DNA of 55,338 bases from Perlabentimonas gracilis (GCF_011174675.1 NZ_JAANIG010000031.1:1-55338); one strand, 5' to 3'. Shown: positions 36,035 through 45,564, counted from the first letter of the stretch. The notes: a model not told the origin generated them from the sequence alone. Translations and numbers: made by a program.

Positions 36035-37567
36035 ATGAACTCAACTAAACATAAAATAACGCAACAAGAGGAGTTCTCCTTTATTGACCTTTTTGCTGGA
36101 ATAGGTGGGTTTAAAATGGCATTAAGTAATAATGGTGGATATTGTCTCGGTTTTAGCGAAATTAATAAGGACGCCATTAAAACCTATTGTGAAAATTTTA
36201 ATATTGGCGAAGAGTTCAATCTGGGTGATATTACAAAAATTAAAGAGTTGCCTGAGCATGATATTCTTACCGCAGGAGTTCCTTGCCAAAGTTGGTCTAT
36301 TGCAGGTAAAAATTTAGGATTTGATGATGACAGGGGGCAGTTATGGAACGATACAATTTTTCTATTAAAACAATCGCAACCAAAGGCTTTTATCTTTGAA
36401 AATGTAAAAGGATTAGTTGACCCGAGAAATAAAAAGGCTCTTCAATATATTTTGGATAGAATCAACCAAGCAGGTTATTTCGCTAACTATTATGTAATAA
36501 ATTCTTTTAATTATGGTGTTCCACAGAATCGTGTGAGAATTTATATCATCGGTTTTAAAGAGAAAAAATATTTTGATAAGTTTTTATTACCTCCTAGTGT
36601 GGATAAAAAAGTAAAACTCTTTGATATTCTTGGAGTTAATTCTAGTTACTTTGCCAAATCGGATACATATGTACAAAAAGATTTATTTGGCAACATTATC
36701 GAAGCCAGAGGAATGAGCCTTTCTAAAACGAATGGGTTTAACGACTATTTTTTATTTAATGATTTGAGAAATGGTCATACAACCATTCATTCATGGGATA
36801 TTATGAATACAACTGAAAGGCAAAAGAAGATTTGTCAATTATTATTGCGAAATAGAAGGAAAAGTGAATTTGGTGATTTAGACGGTAATCCATTATCACT
36901 AAAACATTTTCAGCAACTTGACTCTACTATAACACAGGATGAGATTAATGAATTGATTGATTTAGAAATAATTAAAGAAGAGGAATATGCGTTTGAAATT
37001 ATGAACAATATAAACGTTGATTTATCCGATGAAGAAAACCTTCTTTTATCATATAAAACCGAAAATTTGATTTTTGTTGATAAATTAAAAATTCAAAGAG
37101 AAATTAAAGTAAAAAAAGTATCCATTTCGAAGACTCTTGAAAATCTTAAAGATAAAGGAATCATTAAAGTTGCTGAAACTCGCTATGATTTTAAAAACAC
37201 AAAAATAAGTACTGGCTTATACGGTGTAAACAGAATATTTTTACCTACATCTGACATTTTTCCTACCCTTGTTGCGAGCGATACAAATGATTTTATTACA
37301 GAAGAAGTTCTTACTGCGAAAAACAATAATGAATTTAAAGAAAGTTTTATCAACAATATTTATAAACCTAAAAAGTTTAGACGCATTACTAGGTCAGAAG
37401 CTTGTTTAATACAGGGTTTTCCAAAAGATTTTAAACTTCCTGAATCACGGTCAAGGTGGATGAAACTTATAGGGAATAGTGTTTCTGTTCCTGTAATTGA
37501 TAAATTATGTAAGGCAATTATTAGTACTGGCGTATTTAAAAAGATTGATAGTAATGAAAAACCCTGA
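36035..37567 (+). CDS. type II DNA cytosine-5 methyltransferase
   Basis: 510 residues. All main motifs are present: I (FIDLFAGIGGF, about 17-26), IV with catalytic Cys84 (GVPCQSW), VI (ENVKGL, 122-127), VIII (PQNRVRIYIIG, 163-173), IX (RSEACLIQGFP) and X (IGNSVSVPV). It methylates the C5 position of a cytosine in the site cut by the endonuclease upstream. The region between motifs VIII and IX, where the target-recognition domain sits, is about 270 residues, longer than usual, and holds a stretch (VSISKTLENLKDKGIIKVAE) that reads like a winged-helix unit. AT-rich like its partner. Confidence 0.93.
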   Translation: MNSTKHKITQQEEFSFIDLFAGIGGFKMALSNNGGYCLGFSEINKDAIKTYCENFNIGEEFNLGDITKIKELPEHDILTAGVPCQSWSIAGKNLGFDDDRGQLWNDTIFLLKQSQPKAFIFENVKGLVDPRNKKALQYILDRINQAGYFANYYVINSFNYGVPQNRVRIYIIGFKEKKYFDKFLLPPSVDKKVKLFDILGVNSSYFAKSDTYVQKDLFGNIIEARGMSLSKTNGFNDYFLFNDLRNGHTTIHSWDIMNTTERQKKICQLLLRNRRKSEFGDLDGNPLSLKHFQQLDSTITQDEINELIDLEIIKEEEYAFEIMNNINVDLSDEENLLLSYKTENLIFVDKLKIQREIKVKKVSISKTLENLKDKGIIKVAETRYDFKNTKISTGLYGVNRIFLPTSDIFPTLVASDTNDFITEEVLTAKNNNEFKESFINNIYKPKKFRRITRSEACLIQGFPKDFKLPESRSRWMKLIGNSVSVPVIDKLCKAIISTGVFKKIDSNEKP

Positions 37568-37721
37568 ATTCACCAACCTAGCGCAACAAATGCAATGGTT
37601 AACTGCCATTGTAGTGTGTATCTGAGACGTACCTCCTATTAAAGTAGTAGTAACTTGACTAGAAAATACCTCGAAATTAGCACCTAATCATAGCGCCAGC
37701 TGATGGGTATTATTAAAAGTG

Positions 37722-37755
37722 AAGAGGGGTAAACGATCTACAGTTTACCCCTCTT
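37722..37755. terminator. bidirectional terminator between methyltransferase and recA
   Basis: A perfect 13-base stem (37722-37734 with 37743-37755; AGAGGGGTAAAC / GTTTACCCCTCT core) and an 8-base loop. On the plus strand it ends in CTCTTTTGG and on the minus strand in CACTTTTAAT, so it can serve the convergent methyltransferase and recA genes. Confidence 0.75.
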
Positions 37756-37774
37756 TTGGTTCTGTATCGATGTG

Positions 37775-38803
37775 TTACTTGATATTCATTGCTTCCCTAA
37801 TCTTTCCTTGGAGCTCGTCGGCTAGTTCAGGGTTGTCAATTAGAAGGCTGCGTACCGCTTCGCGGCCTTGACCCAGCTTGGTGTCGCCGTAGCTAAACCA
37901 TGAACCGCTTTTCTTGATGATGTTGTGCTCAACGCCAAGGTCAATGGTTTCTCCGGTTATTGAGATTCCCTCGCCAAATATAATGTCGAATTCTGCTTTG
38001 CGGAATGGTGGAGCCACCTTGTTCTTCACAATCTTAACGCGCACACGGTTACCGGTCGACTCATCGCCATCCTTTAGCTGGGCAATTCGGCGGATATCTA
38101 CCCTAACCGATGAGTAGAACTTAAGGGCATTACCACCAGTGGTGGTTTCGGGGTTGCCAAACATCACACCAATCTTTTCGCGCAGCTGATTAATAAAGAT
38201 GCAGCAGGTGTTGGTTCGCGAAATACTAGCGGTTAGCTTCCTAAGCGCTTGTGACATGAGGCGTGCCTGTAGGCCCAGCTTGTTGTCGCCCATCTCGCCT
38301 TCAATCTCGGCCTTGGGAGTCAGCGCTGCAACCGAGTCTATCACCACGATATCGATAGCGCTGGAGCGAATAAGCTGGTCGGCAATTTCAAGAGCCTGCT
38401 CGCCGCTGTCGGGTTGCGATATAAGTAGCGTTTCAACATCAACCCCCAGCTTTTCGGCGTAGGAACGGTCAAAAGCGTGCTCGGCATCAATAATGGCGGC
38501 TATACCGCCAGCCTTTTGCGCCTCGGCAATGGCGTGAATGGCCAGGGTGGTTTTACCCGACGATTCGGGGCCATATATTTCAATTACTCTACCTCTTGGA
38601 TATCCTCCAACGCCAAGGGCAAGGTCAAGGGTAAGCGATCCGCTAGAGATTACAGGAACATCCACCACTGCCTTGTCGCCCATCTTCATAATGGTTCCTT
38701 TCCCGTAGTCCTTGTCAATCTTGTCGATGGTGAGCTGTAAAGCCTTCAGTTTCTCCTGATTAATCTCTTTCTTTTGCTTTTTGGTGTCTTTCTCGTTTTC
38801 CAT
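37775..38803 (-). CDS. recA: recombinase RecA
   Basis: 342 residues, full length. Walker [12 protein letters not shown] (78-88), the [14 protein letters not shown] block, Walker [12 protein letters not shown], loop L1/L2 region ([21 protein letters not shown]) and the C-terminal [11 protein letters not shown] are all typical. It forms the ATP-driven filament for homologous recombination and SOS induction. It follows the peroxiredoxin gene by 12 bases. The C-terminal acidic tail is short. Confidence 0.98.
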   Translation of the reverse strand: MENEKDTKKQKKEINQEKLKALQLTIDKIDKDYGKGTIMKMGDKAVVDVPVISSGSLTLDLALGVGGYPRGRVIEIYGPESSGKTTLAIHAIAEAQKAGGIAAIIDAEHAFDRSYAEKLGVDVETLLISQPDSGEQALEIADQLIRSSAIDIVVIDSVAALTPKAEIEGEMGDNKLGLQARLMSQALRKLTASISRTNTCCIFINQLREKIGVMFGNPETTTGGNALKFYSSVRVDIRRIAQLKDGDESTGNRVRVKIVKNKVAPPFRKAEFDIIFGEGISITGETIDLGVEHNIIKKSGSWFSYGDTKLGQGREAVRSLLIDNPELADELQGKIREAMNIK

Positions 38804-38815
38804 TCCTAGTACGTA

Positions 38816-39268
38816 TTATTTAACTATTTGATTTGTATGCTCTTTGGTTTTTACCTTGTCAATAATCTCTTCAATAACACCCTGCTCGTCAATAATAAAT
38901 GTGGTGCGATGAATTCCATCGAAGGTTTTGCCCATAAATTTTTTTGGCCCCCAAACGCCAAATGCCTTGATAATCTCCTTCTCGGTGTCGGCAATTAGGG
39001 GGAACGGTAGGTTGTGCTTCTCGATAAACTTTTGATGCGATTTTTGGCTGTCGGCACTTACACCCAACACTATATACCCCTTGCTAAGTAGCATCTGGTG
39101 GTTATCCCTGAGGTCGCAGGCTTGGGCTGTGCACCCCGGGGTGCTATCCTTTGGGTAAAAGTACAGCACTACCTTTTTTCCTGCCAGCTGGCTTAAGTCA
39201 ATGCTTTCGCCATTCTGATCTATCCCAATGAAACTAGGTGCTTTATCGCCCACTTTAAGATGTGTCAT
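38816..39268 (-). CDS. bcp: thioredoxin-dependent peroxiredoxin (BCP type)
   Basis: 150 residues. Peroxidatic Cys46 and resolving Cys51 in STPGCTAQACDLRD (C-x4-C, the BCP arrangement), with YFYPKDSTPGC before it and the Arg of the active site in the GIHRTTFIID region. It reduces hydroperoxides using thioredoxin. It is co-oriented with recA, 12 bases upstream of it, a pairing that would link oxidative stress and DNA repair. Confidence 0.93.
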   Translation of the reverse strand: MTHLKVGDKAPSFIGIDQNGESIDLSQLAGKKVVLYFYPKDSTPGCTAQACDLRDNHQMLLSKGYIVLGVSADSQKSHQKFIEKHNLPFPLIADTEKEIIKAFGVWGPKKFMGKTFDGIHRTTFIIDEQGVIEEIIDKVKTKEHTNQIVK

Positions 39269-39502
39269 AGCTAATCTCTTTTAGAATTGTAAAGTTAATA
39301 AGATTGGTTAGAATAATTCTTGAATTGAACTACAATTTATTAACACCCCGCAACGCTCTTTGTTTGTTGGAGTTTTTAGCTATTTGCTTATAATATCTTT
39401 ATGTGCCTGCTGTGTTACAGAATGATTGTTATTGATTTGCCATATATGTGGAAAAACTTTTTCTCGCCCCAAAAAAATCAGCTATCATTGCTAGTTGTTT
39501 TG

Positions 39503-39522
39503 TTCCCAACGTTGGTTGGGAA
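39503..39522 (+). other. hairpin in the snf2 leader region
   Basis: TTCCCAAC and GTTGGGAA form a perfect 8-base stem with a GTTG loop, 34 bases before the SNF2 start codon in a 287-base region between two divergent genes. No T-run follows, so a 5' leader structure or an operator is more likely than a terminator. Nothing else was identified between 39269 and 39555. Confidence 0.4.
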
Positions 39523-39555
39523 TTATTATGTTGATAAAAAATGAGTTAGATTTTA

Positions 39556-42471
39556 ATGTCGAATTCAATAGATGTTTTTCGGGGTAAGTTTTTTGCCATA
39601 TCGCTACAGGATCATAAGGTTCTTGGGGCTACATTCACTGCACATATTGTTGAGCTGCTAAGTAGCGAGGGTGGTATTTACACCGTGCTCGACAATGTTT
39701 TTTCTGATAACCTTGCCAAATGGAGTGAGTTGATATCTCCTGAGGCGGAACGAGTTGTTCGAACTCTCGATGAGATAAGCGATAGCAGCATGTTTCGCAT
39801 GGTGGGCAAGGGCAAAAAATCGGTTGCCCATTTCTACAAGGCCATTCAAACCGACGAGGTGTTTGGCGGCTACGTTCGGTCGTATTTCGAACGACGCATA
39901 GCGAAATGTTACGATACCATTGTTAGCAGCAATATTCCAATATTTTTGAAGGATAAGAAGTTTAGCAATCTGTATCACGATCACCTACTTTTGGTGGAGC
40001 CTGAGAATGCTGAACCCGTTTTCCGATTTTCGGTAACCCCAATAGAAACACGATACACGCTTGAGGCAACCTGCAAAGGCGAAAGGGTTAGCCTAAAGCA
40101 TAGGCAAGCCCAGATTGTTACCCATGACCCCTGTATTATCCGATTGGGGTATCGCTTGTTTAGGTTCCATGGCATTGATGCTAAAAAGCTGCTGCCTTTC
40201 TTTACCAAGGAATTTATCTCCATTCCTCAGTCGGCTGAAAAGAAGTATTTCGAAACCTTTGTACTAAATGCCTTAAAGACTCAGATTGTAGTACCCGAGG
40301 GGTTTAAAATAGTTGAGGCTGAACTTTCGGCCAAAGCTATACTATCGCTCGAGACCAGACTTAATGGATCGTTAGGTTTAGTGTTGTACTTTAGGTATGG
40401 CGATAAGAACTACCTGAGCCAAAGCAAACCGCAGAAAGAGGTGTCGCTTAAGGTTGTAAACGAAACATACGTATTCACACGATTTAGCCGCAATGAGGAG
40501 TGGGAGGGTGCTGTAAAGGATACAATCAAGTCGTTTGGCCTAACCAATATTCAGGGTGCCGAGTTCACCCCTGCCGATAGTGCATCGGATTACGACCTGA
40601 TTTCATGGGTAAATACCAACGCCTTGGCATTGGCCCAAAAGGATGTGGAGGTTATTCAGCAGCTTAGGGATATTAGCTACTACATCAAGGGGTACAATCT
40701 TGACCTAAAGGCCAAACTCGAGAACGATTGGTTCGATATTTATGGAATGGTTAAGCTAACCGATTTAGAGTTTCCGTTCATCCTTTTACGCAAGAATATC
40801 ATCAAGGGAATTAGGGAGTACCTTTTGCCCAATGGAGAGGTGTTTGTTATTCCGGAGGAGTGGTTTGCCAAGTATAAGGGGCTGTTTGTGGTGGGTAGTG
40901 TCGATGGCGATAAGCTTGTGCTGCCCCAGTCGGGGTTTGGGTTTATTCAGCAAGCGCAAGTTAATTGTCCCGATGCAGACACACTAAAGGAGCGGTTTGC
41001 AAACGTGACATTGGCTCAACAGGTGATTATCCCCTCTGGGCTAAAAGCGCAGCTAAGGGACTATCAGCGTCTTGGTCTGCTGTGGCTACAGCTGCTGTAC
41101 GATAGCGGTATGGGTGGATGCCTAGCCGACGATATGGGGTTGGGGAAAACTATTCAAACCCTTGCCGTGCTCTTGCATGATGCTGAGCGAAGAGAGAGCA
41201 ATGGAGATCAATTGGCAAGCAATGGCTTACTGCAAATGGGGCGGACCTCGCTATTGGTGGTTCCCACCTCACTGCTATTCAACTGGCAGCGCGAGGTGGA
41301 ACGCTTTGCGCCAAGCCTTACCATCTATCAGTTTACTGGTCCAAACCGCACTCGTTCTGTTACCGAACTTATTAATTACGATATTGTGCTCACCACCTAC
41401 GGTGTGCTTCGTAACGAGATAGATCTGCTTAAGGATGTGCGGTTTAACTTTGTGATACTTGACGAGAGCCAGACCATAAAAAATCCTGCCAGCAAGGTTT
41501 ACCGCTCTGCCGTGCTGCTAAAGGCAAAGCATTACATCAGCTTAAGCGGAACGCCCATTGAGAACTCCCTCACCGATTTATGGGCACAGCTCAACTTCCT
41601 AAACCGAGGGATGCTGGGGTCGTTACGCTCATTCAGGGAGCAGTTTATCACTCCAATTGAGAAGAACAAGGACGAGAAGGTACAAGATGCTCTCAAAAGG
41701 TTGGTTGAGCCATTCATCATGCGGCGGAGCAAGCAGGAGGTGGCACCAGAACTACCCCAGCTAACCGAGGAGGTGGTGTATTGCAACCTGTCCGAGGAGC
41801 AGCGTAGCATTTACGAGGAGGAGAAATCGTTGGTACGCAACAGCATCCTCGAGAACATCGAGAGTGTTGGCTATGGCCAGTCGGCCATTTCGATACTGAG
41901 AGGGCTAACCCGGCTAAGGCAGATATCCAATCACCCTCAGATGCTTGAGGAGTACCAGCATGCCGATTCGGGCAAGTTCGATGAGGTTGTGCGCACTATC
42001 GAGGCACTGGTGGAGGAGAACCACAAGGTGCTTATCTTCTCGTCGTTTGTAAAACATTTGAGGATTGTTGAGAAACAGCTCGAACAAACAGGTATTGCCT
42101 ATCAAATGCTGGTGGGCTCCACTACCAATCGTCAGCAGATTGTGGACGGATTTCAGAACAACCCGTCATGCCACGTTTTTCTTATATCGATAAAAGCGGG
42201 TGGGGTAGGGCTTAACCTTACGGCTGCCGACTATATCCTTGTGCTCGACCCATGGTGGAACCCCGCCGTGGAGAACCAGGCCATTGCCCGTGCGCATCGA
42301 ATTGGTCAGGATAAGCCCGTGTTTGTATATCGATTTATCTCGGTGGGTACGGTGGAGGAGAAAATCCGCCGCCTACAGGAAAGCAAGCTGCTGCTGTCGA
42401 GCCATTTTGTTGATAACTCAAACCCGTTAAGCGCCATTAGTCAGGAGCAGATGATGGAGATATTGGGGTAG
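39556..42471 (+). CDS. SNF2-family ATP-dependent helicase/translocase
   Basis: 971 residues. The C-terminal half is a Swi2/Snf2 motor: Walker A DDMGLGKTIQT (about 524), motif Ia VVPTSLLFNW, motif II DESQ (about 635, replacing DEAH), motif III SGTPIENS, and the second lobe with SIKAGGVGLNLTAAD and AHRIGQDKPVFVYRF (about 911). The N-terminal 480 residues are the poorly known bacterial SNF2-associated region. Such proteins move along double-stranded DNA and remodel protein-DNA complexes, RapA being a distant relative. It is not linked with a methyltransferase in an operon, so a defence role is not indicated. Confidence 0.92.
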   Translation: MSNSIDVFRGKFFAISLQDHKVLGATFTAHIVELLSSEGGIYTVLDNVFSDNLAKWSELISPEAERVVRTLDEISDSSMFRMVGKGKKSVAHFYKAIQTDEVFGGYVRSYFERRIAKCYDTIVSSNIPIFLKDKKFSNLYHDHLLLVEPENAEPVFRFSVTPIETRYTLEATCKGERVSLKHRQAQIVTHDPCIIRLGYRLFRFHGIDAKKLLPFFTKEFISIPQSAEKKYFETFVLNALKTQIVVPEGFKIVEAELSAKAILSLETRLNGSLGLVLYFRYGDKNYLSQSKPQKEVSLKVVNETYVFTRFSRNEEWEGAVKDTIKSFGLTNIQGAEFTPADSASDYDLISWVNTNALALAQKDVEVIQQLRDISYYIKGYNLDLKAKLENDWFDIYGMVKLTDLEFPFILLRKNIIKGIREYLLPNGEVFVIPEEWFAKYKGLFVVGSVDGDKLVLPQSGFGFIQQAQVNCPDADTLKERFANVTLAQQVIIPSGLKAQLRDYQRLGLLWLQLLYDSGMGGCLADDMGLGKTIQTLAVLLHDAERRESNGDQLASNGLLQMGRTSLLVVPTSLLFNWQREVERFAPSLTIYQFTGPNRTRSVTELINYDIVLTTYGVLRNEIDLLKDVRFNFVILDESQTIKNPASKVYRSAVLLKAKHYISLSGTPIENSLTDLWAQLNFLNRGMLGSLRSFREQFITPIEKNKDEKVQDALKRLVEPFIMRRSKQEVAPELPQLTEEVVYCNLSEEQRSIYEEEKSLVRNSILENIESVGYGQSAISILRGLTRLRQISNHPQMLEEYQHADSGKFDEVVRTIEALVEENHKVLIFSSFVKHLRIVEKQLEQTGIAYQMLVGSTTNRQQIVDGFQNNPSCHVFLISIKAGGVGLNLTAADYILVLDPWWNPAVENQAIARAHRIGQDKPVFVYRFISVGTVEEKIRRLQESKLLLSSHFVDNSNPLSAISQEQMMEILG

Positions 42472-42526
42472 AGTCTATCCTTAAAAACAAGTCGCTGCCC
42501 AGAATGTGTTTTGTGGAACTCTGTGA

Positions 42527-42582
42527 CTTCTTTGTGCTCTTTGTGATACAATAAAACTGTTTTCACACAAAGCACAAAGAAG
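42527..42582. terminator. inverted repeat between the convergent snf2 and lepB genes
   Basis: Left arm 42527-42545 and right arm 42566-42582 (core CTTCTTTGTGC / GCACAAAGAAG) pair over 17 bases with one two-base bulge. The CTTTGTG wording is found scattered in Bacteroidota intergenic DNA, so it may be a small dispersed element that also terminates transcription from both sides. Confidence 0.5.
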
Positions 42583-42619
42583 ACACAAAATACTCAAAGA
42601 TGCGATTACAATGTTACTG

Positions 42620-43957
42620 CTAATTAATCCCCCTAAAAACTCTATTCCAACGAATATTGGCGGGGAAACGCTTATCGGTATCAAGCGAAAGCCATATAAA
42701 CGATGCCTTACCCACAACATGATCCTCGGGCACAAATCCCCAGAACCGCGAGTCGGCTGAGTTGTGTCGATTGTCGCCCATCATGAAGTAGTAGTCCATT
42801 TTAAAGGTGTAGCTGGTGGCCGGCTCATCGTTGATGTAGATTACGCTATCCTTCACAGCAAGGAGGTTCCCCTCGTACTGGTCTATAATCCTTTCGTAAA
42901 GCGGTAGGTTATTTATGTCGATATCAATGGTAACTCCCTTTTTTGGTATCCACAGTGGGCCAAAGTTATCCTCGGTCCAAGGGTAGTTGGGCGAGTGAGG
43001 GAAAATGGCTTTGGTCATCATGGTTGGATTGGTATTCTCGTGCTTTAGCACCGAGTGCACGTTGTTGAGCTGCCTAATTCTGTCGTATGCCTCAGAGGTT
43101 AAGGGCATCTCGTAAATACCTCCAGCAGGGTTAAAAAACCTGTCGGCCTTGGCTATCTTCAAATCATCCAGAATTTTTGAGTTGATAGAGGTGCCGTTTG
43201 TCCTAATGATATAGTTGTACTGCATATCATCGATAGTTTCCTGCTTTTGCCCGTTGATGAATACCTGACCCCGGCTAATGCTAAGGGTGTCACCAGCAAC
43301 AGCAACGCATCGCTTGATGTAATTCTCGCGCTTATCCACAGGCCTAACCACAATGTCGTAATCCCTATGAACCCTTTCGCGACCAATCTCCCTAACCACC
43401 GAGTAGTAGCTGCGCTCCTGATGCTGCACAATCACTGTATCGCCCTCGGGGAAGTTGAAAACCACCACATCGTCGCGTTTGATATCGCCAAAACCAGCCA
43501 ACCGCTTGTAGGGGCGTTTAATCCACTCGAGGTACGACTTGGTATTCTTGGTTAGCGGTAATGTATGGTGCGCAAATGGGAAGGAGAGCGGCGTGTTGGG
43601 CAGCTTGGGGCCGTAGCTCACCTTGCTCACAAACAGGTAATCGCCAACAAGTAGCGATTTCTCCATAGACGAGGTGGGGATGGTGTAGGCCTCTATAAAA
43701 AACATTCGAATTAGCGTGGCTGCAACCACAGCAAAAATTAGGGCATCAACCCATTCAACCAGGGCGGTTTGCTTTTTCACCCCACGCTTCTTCCAGAAGG
43801 TCCAGTTCACCTTACGGGTGATGTGGTAATCAACAAAGATTGGAATACCCAGCAGTAGCCAGTAGTTGCCAACCCATATTACCCAAAGGATAAATATTGA
43901 GGTGGAAAGTGCAAACAGAAAGTATCTGTTCTTCAGGATGTTTTTAATTTGTTCCAT
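42620..43957 (-). CDS. lepB: signal peptidase I, long form
   Basis: 445 residues from the ATG at 43957; the frame opens earlier with a TTG that is rejected. Two or three N-terminal membrane helices, then catalytic Ser in YTIPTSSMEKSLLVGDYLFVSK (about residue 97) and the general-base Lys in YIKRCVAVAGDTLSI (about 215), and GDNRHNSADSRFWGFVPEDH at the C-terminus. It removes signal peptides on the outer face of the inner membrane. The enzyme is about 120 residues longer than that of E. coli, with an insertion between the Lys box and the GDN box, as in many Bacteroidota. dapB lies upstream in the same direction. Confidence 0.95.
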   Translation of the reverse strand: MEQIKNILKNRYFLFALSTSIFILWVIWVGNYWLLLGIPIFVDYHITRKVNWTFWKKRGVKKQTALVEWVDALIFAVVAATLIRMFFIEAYTIPTSSMEKSLLVGDYLFVSKVSYGPKLPNTPLSFPFAHHTLPLTKNTKSYLEWIKRPYKRLAGFGDIKRDDVVVFNFPEGDTVIVQHQERSYYSVVREIGRERVHRDYDIVVRPVDKRENYIKRCVAVAGDTLSISRGQVFINGQKQETIDDMQYNYIIRTNGTSINSKILDDLKIAKADRFFNPAGGIYEMPLTSEAYDRIRQLNNVHSVLKHENTNPTMMTKAIFPHSPNYPWTEDNFGPLWIPKKGVTIDIDINNLPLYERIIDQYEGNLLAVKDSVIYINDEPATSYTFKMDYYFMMGDNRHNSADSRFWGFVPEDHVVGKASFIWLSLDTDKRFPANIRWNRVFRGIN

Positions 43958-44050
43958 TATTTTCAATAGTAGGTTTGTTCTCTTAGTTTATTGAAATGAA
44001 GGTGAGTGTTCATTTTTTCATCGGTAAGTTTACTACATTTTCACGAATAA

Positions 44051-44767
44051 TTAAACCTGTAGCAAGCTATCCATTGTTAAAATTCCTTTTTTGCCAGCTG
44101 CAAATTCGGCTGCAAGCACTGCGCCCAGCGCAAATCCTTTACGGCTTTTGGCGCGGTGGGTAAGCGTAATTTCATCCTGCTCGGAGTTGAGCGTAACGGA
44201 ATGCGTACCGGGCACATTCCCTTCTCTTTTTGCCTTTATTGGTATTTTATTTTCAGCCATATCGGGTTCAAGAGTCCAGCCCTCAAGTTTTTCTATCTCT
44301 TTGGATATTATTTCGGCTAGCGTTATGGCGGTTCCGCTGGGGGCATCCTTTTTCTGGGTGTGGTGTATCTCCTCAATGGCAATATCGTAGCCCTTTACCC
44401 TGTTGATGTATTGCGCCATAATACGATTAAGCCTAAAGAAAAGGTTTACCCCAATGCTAAAGTTTGATGCATAGAATAGCGCACCGTGTCCGCTCTCGGC
44501 CAGCTGCTTTGCCTCTTCGAAATTATCGAGCCATCCCGTGGTGCCGCTTACCACTGGTGTGTTTGCCAGTAGGCAGGTTTTAATATTTTCGAAAGCCGTT
44601 TCGGGAGTTGAGAACTCTATGGCCACATCCACCGCCTTTAGGTTGGTAGGGTTAAGTTCATGCTGGTTCTCCCTGTCAATAATCAGGGTGATGGTATGCC
44701 CTCGCTCCTTGGCGATGGCCTCAATTTCATGGCCCATTTTACCGTAGCCAATGAGTGCAATATTCAT
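44051..44767 (-). CDS. dapB: 4-hydroxy-tetrahydrodipicolinate reductase
   Basis: 238 residues from the ATG at 44767, supported by a promoter 22 bases upstream; the earlier TTG lies within that promoter. N-terminal Rossmann GYGKMGHEIE, the catalytic EIHHTQKKDAPSGTA block and the C-terminal SRKGFALGAVLAAEF are diagnostic. It reduces hydroxy-tetrahydrodipicolinate in the lysine and meso-diaminopimelate pathway. dapF, the last epimerase of the same pathway, lies 1.1 kb upstream, with the repeat array between them. Confidence 0.95.
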   Translation of the reverse strand: MNIALIGYGKMGHEIEAIAKERGHTITLIIDRENQHELNPTNLKAVDVAIEFSTPETAFENIKTCLLANTPVVSGTTGWLDNFEEAKQLAESGHGALFYASNFSIGVNLFFRLNRIMAQYINRVKGYDIAIEEIHHTQKKDAPSGTAITLAEIISKEIEKLEGWTLEPDMAENKIPIKAKREGNVPGTHSVTLNSEQDEITLTHRAKSRKGFALGAVLAAEFAAGKKGILTMDSLLQV

Positions 44768-44788
44768 TTGATATAAAATTTGTTGGGG

Positions 44789-44819
44789 CAAAAATACAAA
44801 GTTGTAGCTGCGTGAGCAA
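44789..44819 (-). promoter_or_regulatory. dapB promoter
   Basis: On the minus strand TTTG (44820-44817), then 20 bases, then TATTTTTG (44796-44789), a full match to TTG-N19-21-TAnnTTTG. The expected leader is about 14 bases before the ATG at 44767. It shows that dapB has its own promoter and does not depend on reading through the repeats. Confidence 0.65.
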
Positions 44820-44852
44820 ATTGTGGGAGGGTTAGTTTTTGGAGATCGGTAG

Positions 44853-45505
44853 TGGTCAGTAATCAGTGGACAGTAATCAGTGGTCAGTAATCGGCCTGTC
44901 TCGTAAGCCGACGCTTTTTGGAGGTTGACGAGATAATCAGTAATCGGTGGTCAGTAATCGGTGGGCAGTAGTCGGTGATCAGTAGTCGGTGGTCAGTAGT
45001 CGGTGGTCAGTAATCGGACTGTCTCGTAAGCCGACGCTTTTTGGAGGTTGACGAGATAATCAGTAATCGGTAATCAGTAATCGGTGGGCAGTAGTCGGTG
45101 ATCAGTAGTCGGTGGTCAGTAATCGGCCTGTCTCGTAAGCTGACGCTTTTTGGAGGTTGACGAGATAATCAGTAATCGGTAATCAGTAATCGGTGGGCAG
45201 TAGTCGGTGATCAGTAGTCGGTGGTCAGTAATCGGCCTGTCTCGTAAGCTGACGCTTTTTGGAGGTTGACGAGATAATCAGTAATCGGTAATCGGTGGGC
45301 AGTAATCGGTGGGCAGTAGTCGGTGGTCAGTAATCGGCCTGTCTCGTAAGCCGACGCTTTTTGGAGGTTGACGAGATAATCGGTAATCGGTGGGCAGTAG
45401 TCGGTGATCAGTAGTCGGTGGTCAGTAGTCGGTGGTCAGTAATCGGCCTGTCTCGTAAGCCGACGCTTTTGGAGGTTGACGAGATAATCGGTAATCAGTA
45501 ATCCC
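44853..45505. repeat. heptamer array with six 39-40 base hairpin modules
   Basis: 59 or so tandem 7-base units of consensus TRRTCRG (TAATCGG, TAATCAG, TGGTCAG, TAGTCGG, TGATCAG, TGGGCAG, TGGACAG) in exact register. They are interrupted by a module starting CCTGTCTCGTAAGC and ending GGTTGACGAGAT at 44895, 45018, 45127, 45236, 45338 and 45447. The number of heptamers before each module is 6, 12, 10, 10, 9 and 10, so module spacing (123, 109, 109, 102, 109) always differs by multiples of seven. The modules differ by only a few bases (AAGCCGACG or AAGCTGACG; first base A in the second; one T lost in the last). Inside each, TCTCGT pairs with ACGAGA and AAGC with GCTT. Variation within heptamers is nearly all A/G. 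No gene is visible from 44820 to 45912. Confidence 0.9.
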
Positions 45506-45534
45506 TGCCTGCCTTGACGTCAGTCAGGCAGGGG
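45503..45534. repeat. 32-base palindromic element, copy 1
   Basis: CCCTGCCTG (45503-45511) pairs with CAGGCAGGG (45525-45533) around TGACGTCA. The exact reverse complement of the whole 32 bases occurs at 47420-47451. Confidence 0.8.
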
Positions 45535-45564
45535 TGATCTGTAGGCAGTGGTCAGTGATCCCTG

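Noticed and set aside
35186-37567. Wider defence island
   Set aside because: Only the restriction-modification pair is present; recA, the peroxiredoxin and the SNF2 protein beside it look like ordinary chromosomal genes.
44853-45505. CRISPR array
   Set aside because: The constant 39-40 base modules are separated by low-complexity heptamers, not by unique spacers, and no cas gene is near.
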